64,000 nt of DNA from Betaproteobacteria bacterium (GTDB lineage Bacteria; Pseudomonadota; Gammaproteobacteria; Burkholderiales; Usitatibacteraceae). The notes below the pieces were generated by a model. The model saw nothing but the letters and a program-made list of their open reading frames with translations. It made no database searches and was not told where the DNA came from. Where the stretch lies: the NCBI GenBank assembly GCA_016708825.1, contig JADJEZ010000009.1, positions 124,001-188,000 of the forward strand. The letters run 5' to 3'. The first letter of the stretch is position 1. The number at the start of each line of letters is the position of its first letter. The position numbers were made by a program, and so were the translations under genes. This document shows, one piece after another, positions 18,080 through 27,726 of this stretch.

Positions 18080-19339
18080 TCACCCCGAAGGAGCGGTGAT
18101 GACGTTCTCGCCGCGCTCGAAGACGACCTGCGCGCGGCCGACGATCAGCGGGTCGAGCGCGCCGATCAGCTCGGGATTCTTGTTGGTATAGGAGAGCTTG
18201 TGCAGCAGGTAGCGCATGGCGTTCAGGCGCGCGCGCTTCTTGCAGTCGCTCTTGATCACGATCCACGGCGCGTCCGTGGTGTCCGTGTGGAAGAACATCG
18301 CCTCCTTGGCGCGCGTGTAGTCCTCCCACTTGTCGAGCGAGGCCATGTCGATGGGCGAGAGCTTCCACTGCTTGAGGGGGTGCACCTCGCGCTCCTTGAA
18401 GCGGCGGCGCTGCTCGCGGCGACTCACGGAAAACCAGAACTTGAAGAGGTGTATGCCCTGGCGCACGAGCATGCGCTCGAACTCCGGCGCCTGGCGCATG
18501 AACTCCTGGTACTCGTTGTCAGTGCAGAAGCCCATCACGCGCTCGACGCCCGCCCGGTTGTACCAGCTGCGGTCGAACAGCACGATTTCGCCGGCGGTGG
18601 GCAGGTGCTCGACGTAGCGCTGGAAGTACCACTGCCCGCGCTCCTCCACGGTGGGCTTCTCCAGCGCCACCACCCGTGCGCCCCGGGGATTCAGGTGCTC
18701 CATGAAGCGCTTGATGGTGCCGCCCTTGCCCGCCGCGTCGCGGCCCTCGAAGATCACGATGACGCGCTGCCCCTTTTCCTTCACCCAGGCCTGGAGCTTC
18801 AGGAGCTCGACCTGCTGGCGGTACTTCTGCCGCTCGTAGCCCTTGCGCGACAGGAGGTTCTTGTAGGGGTAGCCGCCCTCCTTCCAGTTGTCCGAAAGCT
18901 CGCGGTCGGCCTGGGTGCGCGCGAGCGCGTCGAGCCCGCGCTGCTGCTCGAGCACCGCGCGCAGGATGCGCGACGCGTCGCCCGGATTCACGCCCTCGAG
19001 GAGGTCGCGTATCGCGCCCGCCGTCACCTCGTCCGCGGCGGCACCGGCCTGCTCCGTCGCGTAATCCTCGATCGCTCGCGGGTCGAGCACCGGCGCCGTA
19101 TCCCCGGCCTCGACAGGGCGGGTGGCATCGCGCACGGAGCGGGAGCGCTTCGATGCGCGCTTCGCATCGGGTTTCACCACCAGCTTCGCGGCGGCTGTCC
19201 TGGGAGGTTTCGCAGCGCGCTTCACCACCAGCTTCGCGGCGGCTGCATCGGGAGGCTTCGCAGCGAGCTTCGCCGTGGGTTTCGCGGCCGTGCGGCTGCG
19301 GCGCTTGCTGCGGGCGATCACGGGGCGGGGCGAAGGCAT
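18080..19339 (-). CDS. ppk2: Polyphosphate kinase 2 (class I-like) with Lys/Ala-rich N-terminal tail
   Basis: A 419-aa protein from the ATG at 19339. The kinase domain has Walker A (EGRDAAGKGGTIKRF), the lid/Walker B region (GEIVLFDRSWYNRAGVERVM) and the class I signatures KQWKLSPID and DKWEDYTRAKEAMF, so it should interconvert polyphosphate and ADP/ATP or GDP/GTP. The first roughly 70 residues are a low-complexity basic tail with repeated AAAKLVVK units, unlike ordinary PPK2, resembling histone H1/AlgP-like tails that bind DNA or polyanions. A GTG further upstream (19402) would start on the neighbouring gene's stop and is less likely. Compare the class III-like PPK2 at 8043-8897. Confidence 0.92.
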   Translation of the reverse strand: MPSPRPVIARSKRRSRTAAKPTAKLAAKPPDAAAAKLVVKRAAKPPRTAAAKLVVKPDAKRASKRSRSVRDATRPVEAGDTAPVLDPRAIEDYATEQAGAAADEVTAGAIRDLLEGVNPGDASRILRAVLEQQRGLDALARTQADRELSDNWKEGGYPYKNLLSRKGYERQKYRQQVELLKLQAWVKEKGQRVIVIFEGRDAAGKGGTIKRFMEHLNPRGARVVALEKPTVEERGQWYFQRYVEHLPTAGEIVLFDRSWYNRAGVERVMGFCTDNEYQEFMRQAPEFERMLVRQGIHLFKFWFSVSRREQRRRFKEREVHPLKQWKLSPIDMASLDKWEDYTRAKEAMFFHTDTTDAPWIVIKSDCKKRARLNAMRYLLHKLSYTNKNPELIGALDPLIVGRAQVVFERGENVITAPSG

Positions 19340-19402
19340 GGCGAACTCGATGGCAACGGGAGGCCGATGGGGCCGGTATAGCACGGGCCCGCGGCGGGAC
19401 AC

Positions 19403-22400
19403 TTAATCCGCGTCAACGCTCCGCGCCGCCCCGGGCAGGACGCCCCGCGCGTCGAAACGCTCGGTCACCGGCCCGCGGCCCGAATAGCGGTCGAGGGCGA
19501 GGTAGATGACCGGCGTGATGAAGAGCGTCACGGCCTGGGAGAGCAGCAGCCCGCCCACGACCGCGAGGCCCAGGGGCTGGCGCAGCTCCGCGCCCGCGCC
19601 GAGGCCGAGCGCGATCGGAACCGCGCCCATGAGCGCGGCCGACGTGGTCATCATGATCGGCCTGAAGCGCAGCAGGCAGGCTTCGCGAATCGCCTGCGCG
19701 GGCGCCATGCCGCGCTCGCGCTGCGCGTCGAGCGCGAAGTCGATCATCATGATGGCGTTCTTCTTCACGATCCCGATCAGCATCAGCACGCCGATCACGG
19801 CGATGATCGACAGGTCGAAGCGGAAGAGCCACAGCGTCACCAGCGCCCCCACGGCCGCCGAGGGCAGCCCCGCGAGGATGGTGATCGGGTGGATGTAGCT
19901 CTCGTAGAGCACGCCCAGCAGCACGTAGATCACGACGATGGCGCCCAGGATCAGCCACACCTGGCTCGCCTGCGAGGCCTGGAAGGCCGCCGCGTCCCCG
20001 CCCCAGCCGGTGAGCACCGAGGCCGGCAGGTTCGCTTCCGCCTTGAAGCGCTCGATGCGACCCGAAGCCTCGCCGAGGGAGGCGCCGGGCGCCAGGTTGA
20101 AGGCGATGGTGATGGCCTGGAGCTGGCCCTGGTGGTTGATCGAGACAGGCCCCACGCGCCGTGTCACCTTCGCGATGGAGGAGAGCGGGACCATGGCGCC
20201 GCTCTTGCTCCGGAGGTAAATCTTCTCGAAAGCGCTCTCGTCGACGCGGTCCGCGTCGGCCGCCTGCATGATCACCTTGAAGGCGTCGGTCGCCGTGAAG
20301 ATGGTCGATACCTGGCGCTCGCCGAACGCGCTGTAGAGCGCGGTGCGGATGTCCTGGATCTGCACGCCCAGGGCGTTGGCCTTGTCGCGGTCGATGTCCA
20401 GCTGCGCCTGCAGGCCGCGAAGCTGCGCATCGCTCGTCACGTCGCGGAAGAGGGCGTCGGCGCGCATGCGCGCCATCACCGCTTCCGAGCCTTCCAGCAG
20501 CCCGCGATCGCTGACGCTCCGCAGCACGTACTGGTAGCGCGACTTGCTGATGCGCCCGCCCAGGCGCAGGTTCTGGATGGGGTTGAAGTACACGGTCACG
20601 CCCGGCAGGCGCCGCGTGGAGGCGCGCAGCTCCTCGATCACGCGCTCCATGGGCGCGCGCTCGCCGCGCGGCTTCATGCTGATGAAGATGCGCCCGCTGT
20701 TGGAGTCGCTCGCGTTCACGATCACCGTCTCGATCGCCGGGTTCTCGCCGATCGTGCTGCCCACCTTCTGCAGCAGCTCGCTCATCGCGGGAAACGAGAT
20801 GTCCTCGACCGCTTCCGCCGTGACCAGCACCTGCCCCAGGTCCTCCGTGGGGAAGAACCCCTTCGGGATCGCCACGAAGAGCGCGACACTCGCCACGAGC
20901 GAACCGAGCGCGACGCCCAGGACCGTTCCGCGGCGGTGGAGGCACCAGTCGAGGCCCGCGGCGTAGCGCGCGAGCGTCCAGCGGAAGAGCCGGTCGAACC
21001 ACGCCGTCCACGCGAGCGAGGGATCGTCGTGGCGCTCCCGCCCGAGGAAGCGCGAGGCGAGGAGCGGGATCAGCGTGAGGGAAACCCCCGCGGAAACCAG
21101 GATCGCGATGGAGACCACCACGGCGAACTCGTGGAAGATGCCGCCGATGACGCCGGGCATGAAGAAGATCGGGATGAACACCGCAACGAGCGATAGCGAT
21201 ATCGACACGATCGTGAAGCCCATCTCGCGCGAGCCCTTGAGCGCCGCCCACATCGGCGCCTCCCCCGCCTCCAGGTGGCGCACGATGTTCTCCAGCATCA
21301 CGATCGCGTCGTCCACCACCAGGCCCACGGCGAGCGTGATTCCCAGGAGCGATACGTTGTCGAGGCTGTAGCCCAGCCACTTCATGATGGCGAAGGTGCC
21401 GATGAGCGATATCGGCAGCGACAGCGCCGGGATGATCGTCGCCACCGGCCGGCGCAGGAAGAGGAATATCACCGCGATCACCAGCACCACGGTGATCCCG
21501 AGCGTGACCTTCACGTCGTGGATCGCCGCGCGGATGGGCTCGGAGCGGTCGATGCGCACCCAGAGCCGCACCGAGGCGGGCATCTGCGCCACGAGCGCGG
21601 GGACGGCGGCGCGGATCGCGTCCACGGTCGCCACGGTGTTCGCGTCGGGCTGGCGGCGCACGGAAAGCGTGATCGCGCGCTCTCCATTGGCCCAGCTCGC
21701 GGTCTTGAGAGACTCCACGCTGTCCTCGACATCGGCCACGTCCTGCAGGCGAACCGTCTTCCCGCCCGGAAGTGTGGCGACGATGAGGGGCCGGAACTCG
21801 GCCGCGCGCCGCATCTGGCGGTTCGCCTCGATGGTGAGCGTTTGCCGCGGCCCGTCGAGCGTGCCCACGGGGGAATTGGCGTTCGCCTGGCGCAGCGCCA
21901 GCGCGATGTCGTCCATGGTGAGGCCGCGCGCCGCGAGCGCGTTGGGGCGCACGTTCACGCGCACCGCGAAGCGTTTCTGCCCGTTGATGCGCACCTCCGC
22001 CACGCCCGGCAGCGTCGAGAGCGTGGGCGAGATGAGGTTCTCGGCGAAGCTGTCGAGGTCCGAGAGCGGCATCGCGGGCGAGGTGAGCGAGACGAAGATG
22101 ATCGGGGAATCGGCCGGGTTCACCTTGCGGTACGAGGGCGGCGAGGTCATCTCCACGGGCAGCTCGCGCTGCGCGCGCAGGAGCGCGGCCTGGACATCCA
22201 CGGCCGCCTTGTCGATGTCGCGGTTCTGGTCGAACTCGATCGTGATGGAGGTGTTGCCGAGCGTCGAGGACGACGTGATCACGCTCACGCTCGCGATGGT
22301 CGCGAACTGCTTCTCCAGCGGTGCCGCGACCGAAGAGGCCATGTTCTCCGGGCTCGCGCCGGGCAGGTTCGCGTTGACCGAGATGGTCGGCGCGTCGAAC

Positions 22401-22516
22401 TGCGGCAGTGCGGCGATGGGGAGGTCCCGGTAGGCGATGAGCCCGGCCACGACGAACGCGGCCGAGAGCAGCACCGTCATCACCGGGCGGCGGATGAACG
22501 GCTCGGAGACGTTCAC
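19403..22516 (-). CDS. RND efflux permease, MdtC/MuxB-like
   Basis: A 1037-aa inner-membrane RND pump. The GTG start at 22516 opens VNVSEPFIRRPVMTVLLS, the characteristic MdtB/MdtC N-terminus. TM4 keeps the paired aspartates (GLVVDDAIVMLENIVRH), TM10 the lysine (GIVKKNAIMMIDFALDAQRE), and the C-terminal half ends with the family pattern RQPLGLAVVGGLLLSQAVTL. The GTG overlaps the TGA of the adaptor gene (GTGA), so the two are coupled. No outer-membrane factor is encoded here, so it probably borrows one from elsewhere. It is distinct from the pump at 199-3399. Confidence 0.93.
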   Translation of the reverse strand: MNVSEPFIRRPVMTVLLSAAFVVAGLIAYRDLPIAALPQFDAPTISVNANLPGASPENMASSVAAPLEKQFATIASVSVITSSSTLGNTSITIEFDQNRDIDKAAVDVQAALLRAQRELPVEMTSPPSYRKVNPADSPIIFVSLTSPAMPLSDLDSFAENLISPTLSTLPGVAEVRINGQKRFAVRVNVRPNALAARGLTMDDIALALRQANANSPVGTLDGPRQTLTIEANRQMRRAAEFRPLIVATLPGGKTVRLQDVADVEDSVESLKTASWANGERAITLSVRRQPDANTVATVDAIRAAVPALVAQMPASVRLWVRIDRSEPIRAAIHDVKVTLGITVVLVIAVIFLFLRRPVATIIPALSLPISLIGTFAIMKWLGYSLDNVSLLGITLAVGLVVDDAIVMLENIVRHLEAGEAPMWAALKGSREMGFTIVSISLSLVAVFIPIFFMPGVIGGIFHEFAVVVSIAILVSAGVSLTLIPLLASRFLGRERHDDPSLAWTAWFDRLFRWTLARYAAGLDWCLHRRGTVLGVALGSLVASVALFVAIPKGFFPTEDLGQVLVTAEAVEDISFPAMSELLQKVGSTIGENPAIETVIVNASDSNSGRIFISMKPRGERAPMERVIEELRASTRRLPGVTVYFNPIQNLRLGGRISKSRYQYVLRSVSDRGLLEGSEAVMARMRADALFRDVTSDAQLRGLQAQLDIDRDKANALGVQIQDIRTALYSAFGERQVSTIFTATDAFKVIMQAADADRVDESAFEKIYLRSKSGAMVPLSSIAKVTRRVGPVSINHQGQLQAITIAFNLAPGASLGEASGRIERFKAEANLPASVLTGWGGDAAAFQASQASQVWLILGAIVVIYVLLGVLYESYIHPITILAGLPSAAVGALVTLWLFRFDLSIIAVIGVLMLIGIVKKNAIMMIDFALDAQRERGMAPAQAIREACLLRFRPIMMTTSAALMGAVPIALGLGAGAELRQPLGLAVVGGLLLSQAVTLFITPVIYLALDRYSGRGPVTERFDARGVLPGAARSVDAD

Positions 22517-23562
22517 GTCGGCGCCTTCGGGGTCGCCGCCCCTTCGCGCTTGCCCACGCCCCTTTCCTCCCGCGCCGGCTTCTCGCCCAGGGTGACGAGG
22601 CTCCCGGAGCGCAGGTTCTGCGCGCCTTCGACCACGACCTTCGCGCCGGGGTCCACGCCGGAGACGACGGCGATGCCCTCGTCCACGTAGTCGAGCACGA
22701 CCGGCCGCAGGCTCACCTTGCGGTCCTCGCCCACGACGAAGACGAAGCGGTTCTCCGGGCCCGTCTGCACCGCCTGGACGGGCACCACGGACGCCGCGGC
22801 GAGCTTGCGGGGTGCCACGATCACGTTCACGAACATGCCCGGCCACAGGCGGCTCGCGCGGTTGTCGAACCGGGCCTTCACGCGGATCGTGCCGGTGGCG
22901 CTGTCCACGGCGTTGTCCACGAAGTCGACGCGCCCCTGGAAGTTCTCGCTACCGCCGTCCGACGAAGCCTCGGCGAGCACCGGGCCCGCGGCGAGCGCGC
23001 GCTGCAGGGCGGGAAGCTCCTTCTCCGGCAGCGTGAAGGAAACCTGTATCGGGTCGATCTGGGCCACGGTGACGAGCACCGTCCCGTTGGGCTGCACGAG
23101 GCTCCCCGGGCGCACGCCGATCGCGCCCGTGCGACCGGCGAAGGCGGCGTGGATGCGCGTATTGGCGAGCGCGACCTTCGCCGCCTCGACGGCCGCGAGG
23201 TCCACGGCGAGCTGGCCCTGGAGCGACTCCACCTGGTTCTGCGCGGCATCCAGCGCCGACTGCGACACGAACTTCTGCTCGAAGAGCTGGCGCTGGCGTT
23301 CCAGCGTTCGCATCCCGTTGGCGAGGTCGGCGCGATCCTTCGCCACCTGCGCCAGGGACTTCTGCAGGCTCGCCTCCTCGGCGCGGGCGTCGAGGGAGAC
23401 GAGGAGCTCGCCCCTCGCCACGTTCTGCCCCTCCCGAATGTGCACCTCGCGCACGGTGCTGGTGATCTGGGCGCGGATGTCGACGGACTGGAGTGCGACC
23501 ACCGAGCCGTTGGCGCGCAGCCGCACCGGAACGTCGCGCCGGTCCACGGTCGCCACCGTCAC
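22513..23562 (-). CDS. RND membrane fusion protein (MdtA-like); start region damaged
   Basis: From the first usable in-frame start (GTG at 23562) it encodes 349 residues of an MdtA-like adaptor: TVATVDRRDVPVRLRANGSV, biotinyl-lipoyl domain, hairpin (AQNQVESLQGQLAVDLAAVEAAK), beta-barrel and C-terminal domain. The frame continues upstream into a credible anchor (ALAAGGWWYTGRDKAP) but has no ATG, GTG or TTG there. A GTG at 23686, next to the stop of the M20 gene, opens VRRRALVSSPF in another frame. One indel between about 23640 and 23680 would restore a normal signal anchor. A frameshift is therefore likely. Confidence 0.85.
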   Translation of the reverse strand: MTVATVDRRDVPVRLRANGSVVALQSVDIRAQITSTVREVHIREGQNVARGELLVSLDARAEEASLQKSLAQVAKDRADLANGMRTLERQRQLFEQKFVSQSALDAAQNQVESLQGQLAVDLAAVEAAKVALANTRIHAAFAGRTGAIGVRPGSLVQPNGTVLVTVAQIDPIQVSFTLPEKELPALQRALAAGPVLAEASSDGGSENFQGRVDFVDNAVDSATGTIRVKARFDNRASRLWPGMFVNVIVAPRKLAAASVVPVQAVQTGPENRFVFVVGEDRKVSLRPVVLDYVDEGIAVVSGVDPGAKVVVEGAQNLRSGSLVTLGEKPAREERGVGKREGAATPKAPT

Positions 23563-23686
23563 CGCTACGGGCGCGCCCCCGCCTTTCGTCGCCGCGCGCG
23601 GCGCCTTGTCGCGTCCCGTGTACCACCACCCGCCCGCGGCCAGCGCGGGCCGAGAACGGCGAGGAGACGAGCGCGCGACGCCGCAC

Positions 23687-25156
<1,470 letters not shown>

Positions 25157-25250
25157 GGCGCGCTTCCTTCGGCTTGGATGCGGCAATTCTACTGCCCGCG
25201 CCCCGGCACCGCGTAAAATGGCGCCACTCCACCTCCCAGAAGCCATCTCC

Positions 25251-25526
25251 ATGAAACTCACCGACCTGCACAAGAACCAGGGGCTCAAGATCGAGGGCGT
25301 TGCCCGCCGCGGCGGTGTCGCCGACCGCTACGGCAAGGGCGCGGGACTCGTGCCCGACCGCAAGGAACAGAGGAAGCTCGACGCCGCCGCGGGCCTCGTG
25401 CCCTTCGCCTGCAAGCTGCACGGCGACCTCGTGAAGGAAATCACCGAGCGCGCCCAGGCCAAGGGCACGGGCCTGAACGAGACCGTCGCGGAGCTCCTGA
25501 CGAAGGGACTCGCCGCGAAGAAGTAG
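25251..25526 (+). CDS. Conserved small basic protein with RHH-like C-terminus
   Basis: A 91-aa protein starting MKLTDLHKNQGLKIEGVARR. The C-terminal half (KLHGDLVKEITERAQAKG, then LNETVAELLTKGLA) looks like the two helices of a ribbon-helix-helix fold, whereas the N-terminal half is basic and glycine-rich. I recognise the general pattern from uncharacterised proteobacterial proteins but cannot name the family. It is 11 bp upstream of yaeQ on the same strand, suggesting co-transcription. It could bind nucleic acid; this is inference. Confidence 0.6.
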   Translation: MKLTDLHKNQGLKIEGVARRGGVADRYGKGAGLVPDRKEQRKLDAAAGLVPFACKLHGDLVKEITERAQAKGTGLNETVAELLTKGLAAKK

Positions 25527-25537
25527 GCGCGGCCCCG

Positions 25538-26086
25538 ATGGCCCTCAAGGCGACCATCTTCAAGGCCGAACTCACGGTGTCGGACCTGGACCGCGCCCAC
25601 TACGGGACGCACACGCTGCGGATCGCGCGCCACCCGTCCGAGACCGACGAGCGGATGATGGTGCGCGTGCTCGCCTTCGCGATGAATGCCGACGAGCGCC
25701 TCGCGTTCGGCCGCGGCCTGTCGAGCGAAGCCGAAGCCGACCTGTGCCTCACGGATCTCACCGGCGCCATCGACCTGTGGGTCGACGTGGGCCTTCCGGA
25801 CGAACGCGAGATCCGCAAGGCCTCGGGCCGGGCCGCGCGGGTGGCGGTATACACCTACGGCACCGGAGCGGAACTGTGGTGGAAGGACAACGCGGCCGCC
25901 CTTGCGCGCCTGCCGAACCTCGCCGTCGTGAACCTGCCGCTGGAGGCCACGCGGGCGCTCGCGGCCCGGGCGGCGCGGACGATGAAGATGCAGTGCACCA
26001 TCCAGGAGGGGCACGTGTGGCTTTCGGACGCGGGGGAATCGATCGTGATCGAGCCGCGCATCCTCCAGCAGCCCGCGTCCGCCTAG
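25538..26086 (+). CDS. yaeQ: YaeQ family protein
   Basis: A 182-aa protein that matches YaeQ along its length: MALKATIFKAELTVSDLDR at the start, SETDERMMVRVLAFAMNA, DLTGAIDLWVDVGLPDERE, then ARVAVYTYG and IQEGHVWLSD. YaeQ belongs to the PD-(D/E)xK nuclease-like fold; E. coli YaeQ was reported to suppress rfaH defects, but its biochemical role is not settled. Here it follows the small RHH-like protein by 11 bp and precedes a LuxR-type regulator. Identification is strong, function open. Confidence 0.88.
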   Translation: MALKATIFKAELTVSDLDRAHYGTHTLRIARHPSETDERMMVRVLAFAMNADERLAFGRGLSSEAEADLCLTDLTGAIDLWVDVGLPDEREIRKASGRAARVAVYTYGTGAELWWKDNAAALARLPNLAVVNLPLEATRALAARAARTMKMQCTIQEGHVWLSDAGESIVIEPRILQQPASA

Positions 26087-26112
26087 CCCCGCTCACGAGA
26101 GGCGAAGGCGCC

Positions 26113-27726
26113 ATGACGGACGTGAACGCGACGGATGCGGCAGGCAGGCTCGGCGCCCTGCTGCTCCAGGTGTGGGAGCAGACGAGCGAGAGCGGGGAGA
26201 CGGGTTTCCAGGACCGCGCCCTGCGCCTGCTCGCCGGCGCGCTGCCCTTCGACGCCGCGATCTGGGGCTACGCCCACAGCGCGGCGGGCAGCCTCGTGCC
26301 GCACACGGTGTTCCTCTATCGCATCCCGCCCGACGCCGTGGAGGGCTGGAAGGCGTTGCGCGCGGACGACCGGCTCACCGTGGAGCTGCTCGCCCGGCCC
26401 GGCATCGCCGTGCTCCTCGACGGCGACCGCGACTCGGCGGCGCTCGCGCCCGCGCTGCAGGACTTCAACCGGCGGCACAAGCTCCACCACGGCTGCGCGG
26501 TGGCCTTCGGGCACGCGTTCTCCGGCCTCGGGGTCTTCGTCTCGCTCTACCGCCGGCGCGGCGCGCCCGCGTTCTCGCCGGACGACGCGCGCCTGCTCGA
26601 ACTCGCCTGCCCCCACCTGAGCGCGGCCTTCGACGCCTATCGCCGCCGCAGCCTGATGGCGAACGCCGGCTACACGGGCATCGGCGGCGGGGCGGCGCTG
26701 GTGGATCGGCACGGCTTCCTGCACCTCACCGACGAGCCTTTCCTGCGCCTGCTGCGCCTGGGCTGGCCGCAGTGGCAGGGCCCGCAACTGCCGCCCGAGT
26801 GCCTCGCCACGGCGGGCGCCGACGTGCACCGCAAGGGGGTGGTCGTGTCGTGGCGGCCCCTGCAGGGCGAGAGCCTGAACCTCTACCTCGCCCGCCCGGA
26901 CGGTGCGGCCGATCTCCTCACCTTCCGGCAGGCGGAAATCGCGCGCGCCTACGCGAGCGGCAAGCAGCACAAGGCGATCGCCCTCGAGCTGAAGATCACG
27001 CCGGCCACGGTGCGCAACCACCTGCGCCTGATCTACGGCGTGCTCGGCGTGCGCAACAAGGTGGAGCTGGTGGCGGCACTCGAGTCGGCGCCGCAGATCT
27101 CCGCTGCACCGCGGCGCCAGGCTGTCCGGCTGAAGCCCCGCGCGGCCCCGTGCCGCGCACCAAAGCGCCCCCCCGGCGCAATCCCCTCCCCGCAAGGGCG
27201 ATGCATGCATTCGCATGATGCAAATGCATCATGGCCGCGCCCGCCGCGCATCTCCGGCCTGCCTCGTGACGAGCCGACATCCCTGTCGGTCACGTTCACG
27301 AGGCAATCGCAGTGCGCAACAGACTTCCGTACGCCGCCGCCCTCGCCGCGGCATCCCTGCTCGGCATTCTTCCGCTGCCCTCCTTCGCCGAAGGCGATGT
27401 CTCGCCGGCCGGCACGCCCGCGGCCAAATCCAGCGGCACGGCGCCAATTCGTATCGCGACGCGGTCCCCGGCGCCCTCCTCCCGCTACCACGCGCCGCTC
27501 GCACTCACCGCCGAGGTGGAAGGCGATTTCGGCCCCGTCGCCGGCACCCTCGCGTTCCACTTCGCCGGCCAGCCCATCGCCGGCTGCGAGGCGGTCGCGG
27601 TCCTCGGCGGCAAGGCCGCGTGCACCGCGCGCGCGCTTCCCGCGGGGATCGGCGCCATCGAGACGCGCTTCGCAGGTGATGCAACCTACGAGGCGTCCGC
27701 GGGCGAAGCGCTGCGCCACTACGTGA
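26113..27726 (+). CDS. LuxR-type transcriptional regulator (C-terminal extension doubtful)
   Basis: The first roughly 325 residues form a normal LuxR-type protein: an N-terminal sensor-like region of unknown ligand, then a C-terminal LuxR HTH (LTFRQAEIARAYASGKQHK, then ITPATVRNHLRLIYGVLGVRNK). Normally such proteins end soon after NKVELVAALES. Here the frame stays open for about 210 further residues of Arg/Pro-rich, low-complexity translation and overlaps the next gene by 415 bp. A stop in another frame lies at 27216-27218, so a small indel near 27.1 kb would give a normal length. Confidence is high for the regulator, low for the tail. It has no receiver domain. Confidence 0.75.
   Translation: MTDVNATDAAGRLGALLLQVWEQTSESGETGFQDRALRLLAGALPFDAAIWGYAHSAAGSLVPHTVFLYRIPPDAVEGWKALRADDRLTVELLARPGIAVLLDGDRDSAALAPALQDFNRRHKLHHGCAVAFGHAFSGLGVFVSLYRRRGAPAFSPDDARLLELACPHLSAAFDAYRRRSLMANAGYTGIGGGAALVDRHGFLHLTDEPFLRLLRLGWPQWQGPQLPPECLATAGADVHRKGVVVSWRPLQGESLNLYLARPDGAADLLTFRQAEIARAYASGKQHKAIALELKITPATVRNHLRLIYGVLGVRNKVELVAALESAPQISAAPRRQAVRLKPRAAPCRAPKRPPGAIPSPQGRCMHSHDANASWPRPPRISGLPRDEPTSLSVTFTRQSQCATDFRTPPPSPRHPCSAFFRCPPSPKAMSRRPARPRPNPAARRQFVSRRGPRRPPPATTRRSHSPPRWKAISAPSPAPSRSTSPASPSPAARRSRSSAARPRAPRARFPRGSAPSRRASQVMQPTRRPRAKRCATT
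27214..27233. promoter_or_regulatory. Palindrome upstream of the FG-GAP gene
   Basis: CATGATGCA, AA, TGCATCATG: perfect 9-bp arms around two bases, inside a short island rich in ATGCAT words (27201-27233) that is AT-rich compared with its surroundings. It lies 78 bp before the next gene start, a position and form suited to a dimeric regulator, possibly the LuxR-type protein encoded just upstream. Confidence 0.5.
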
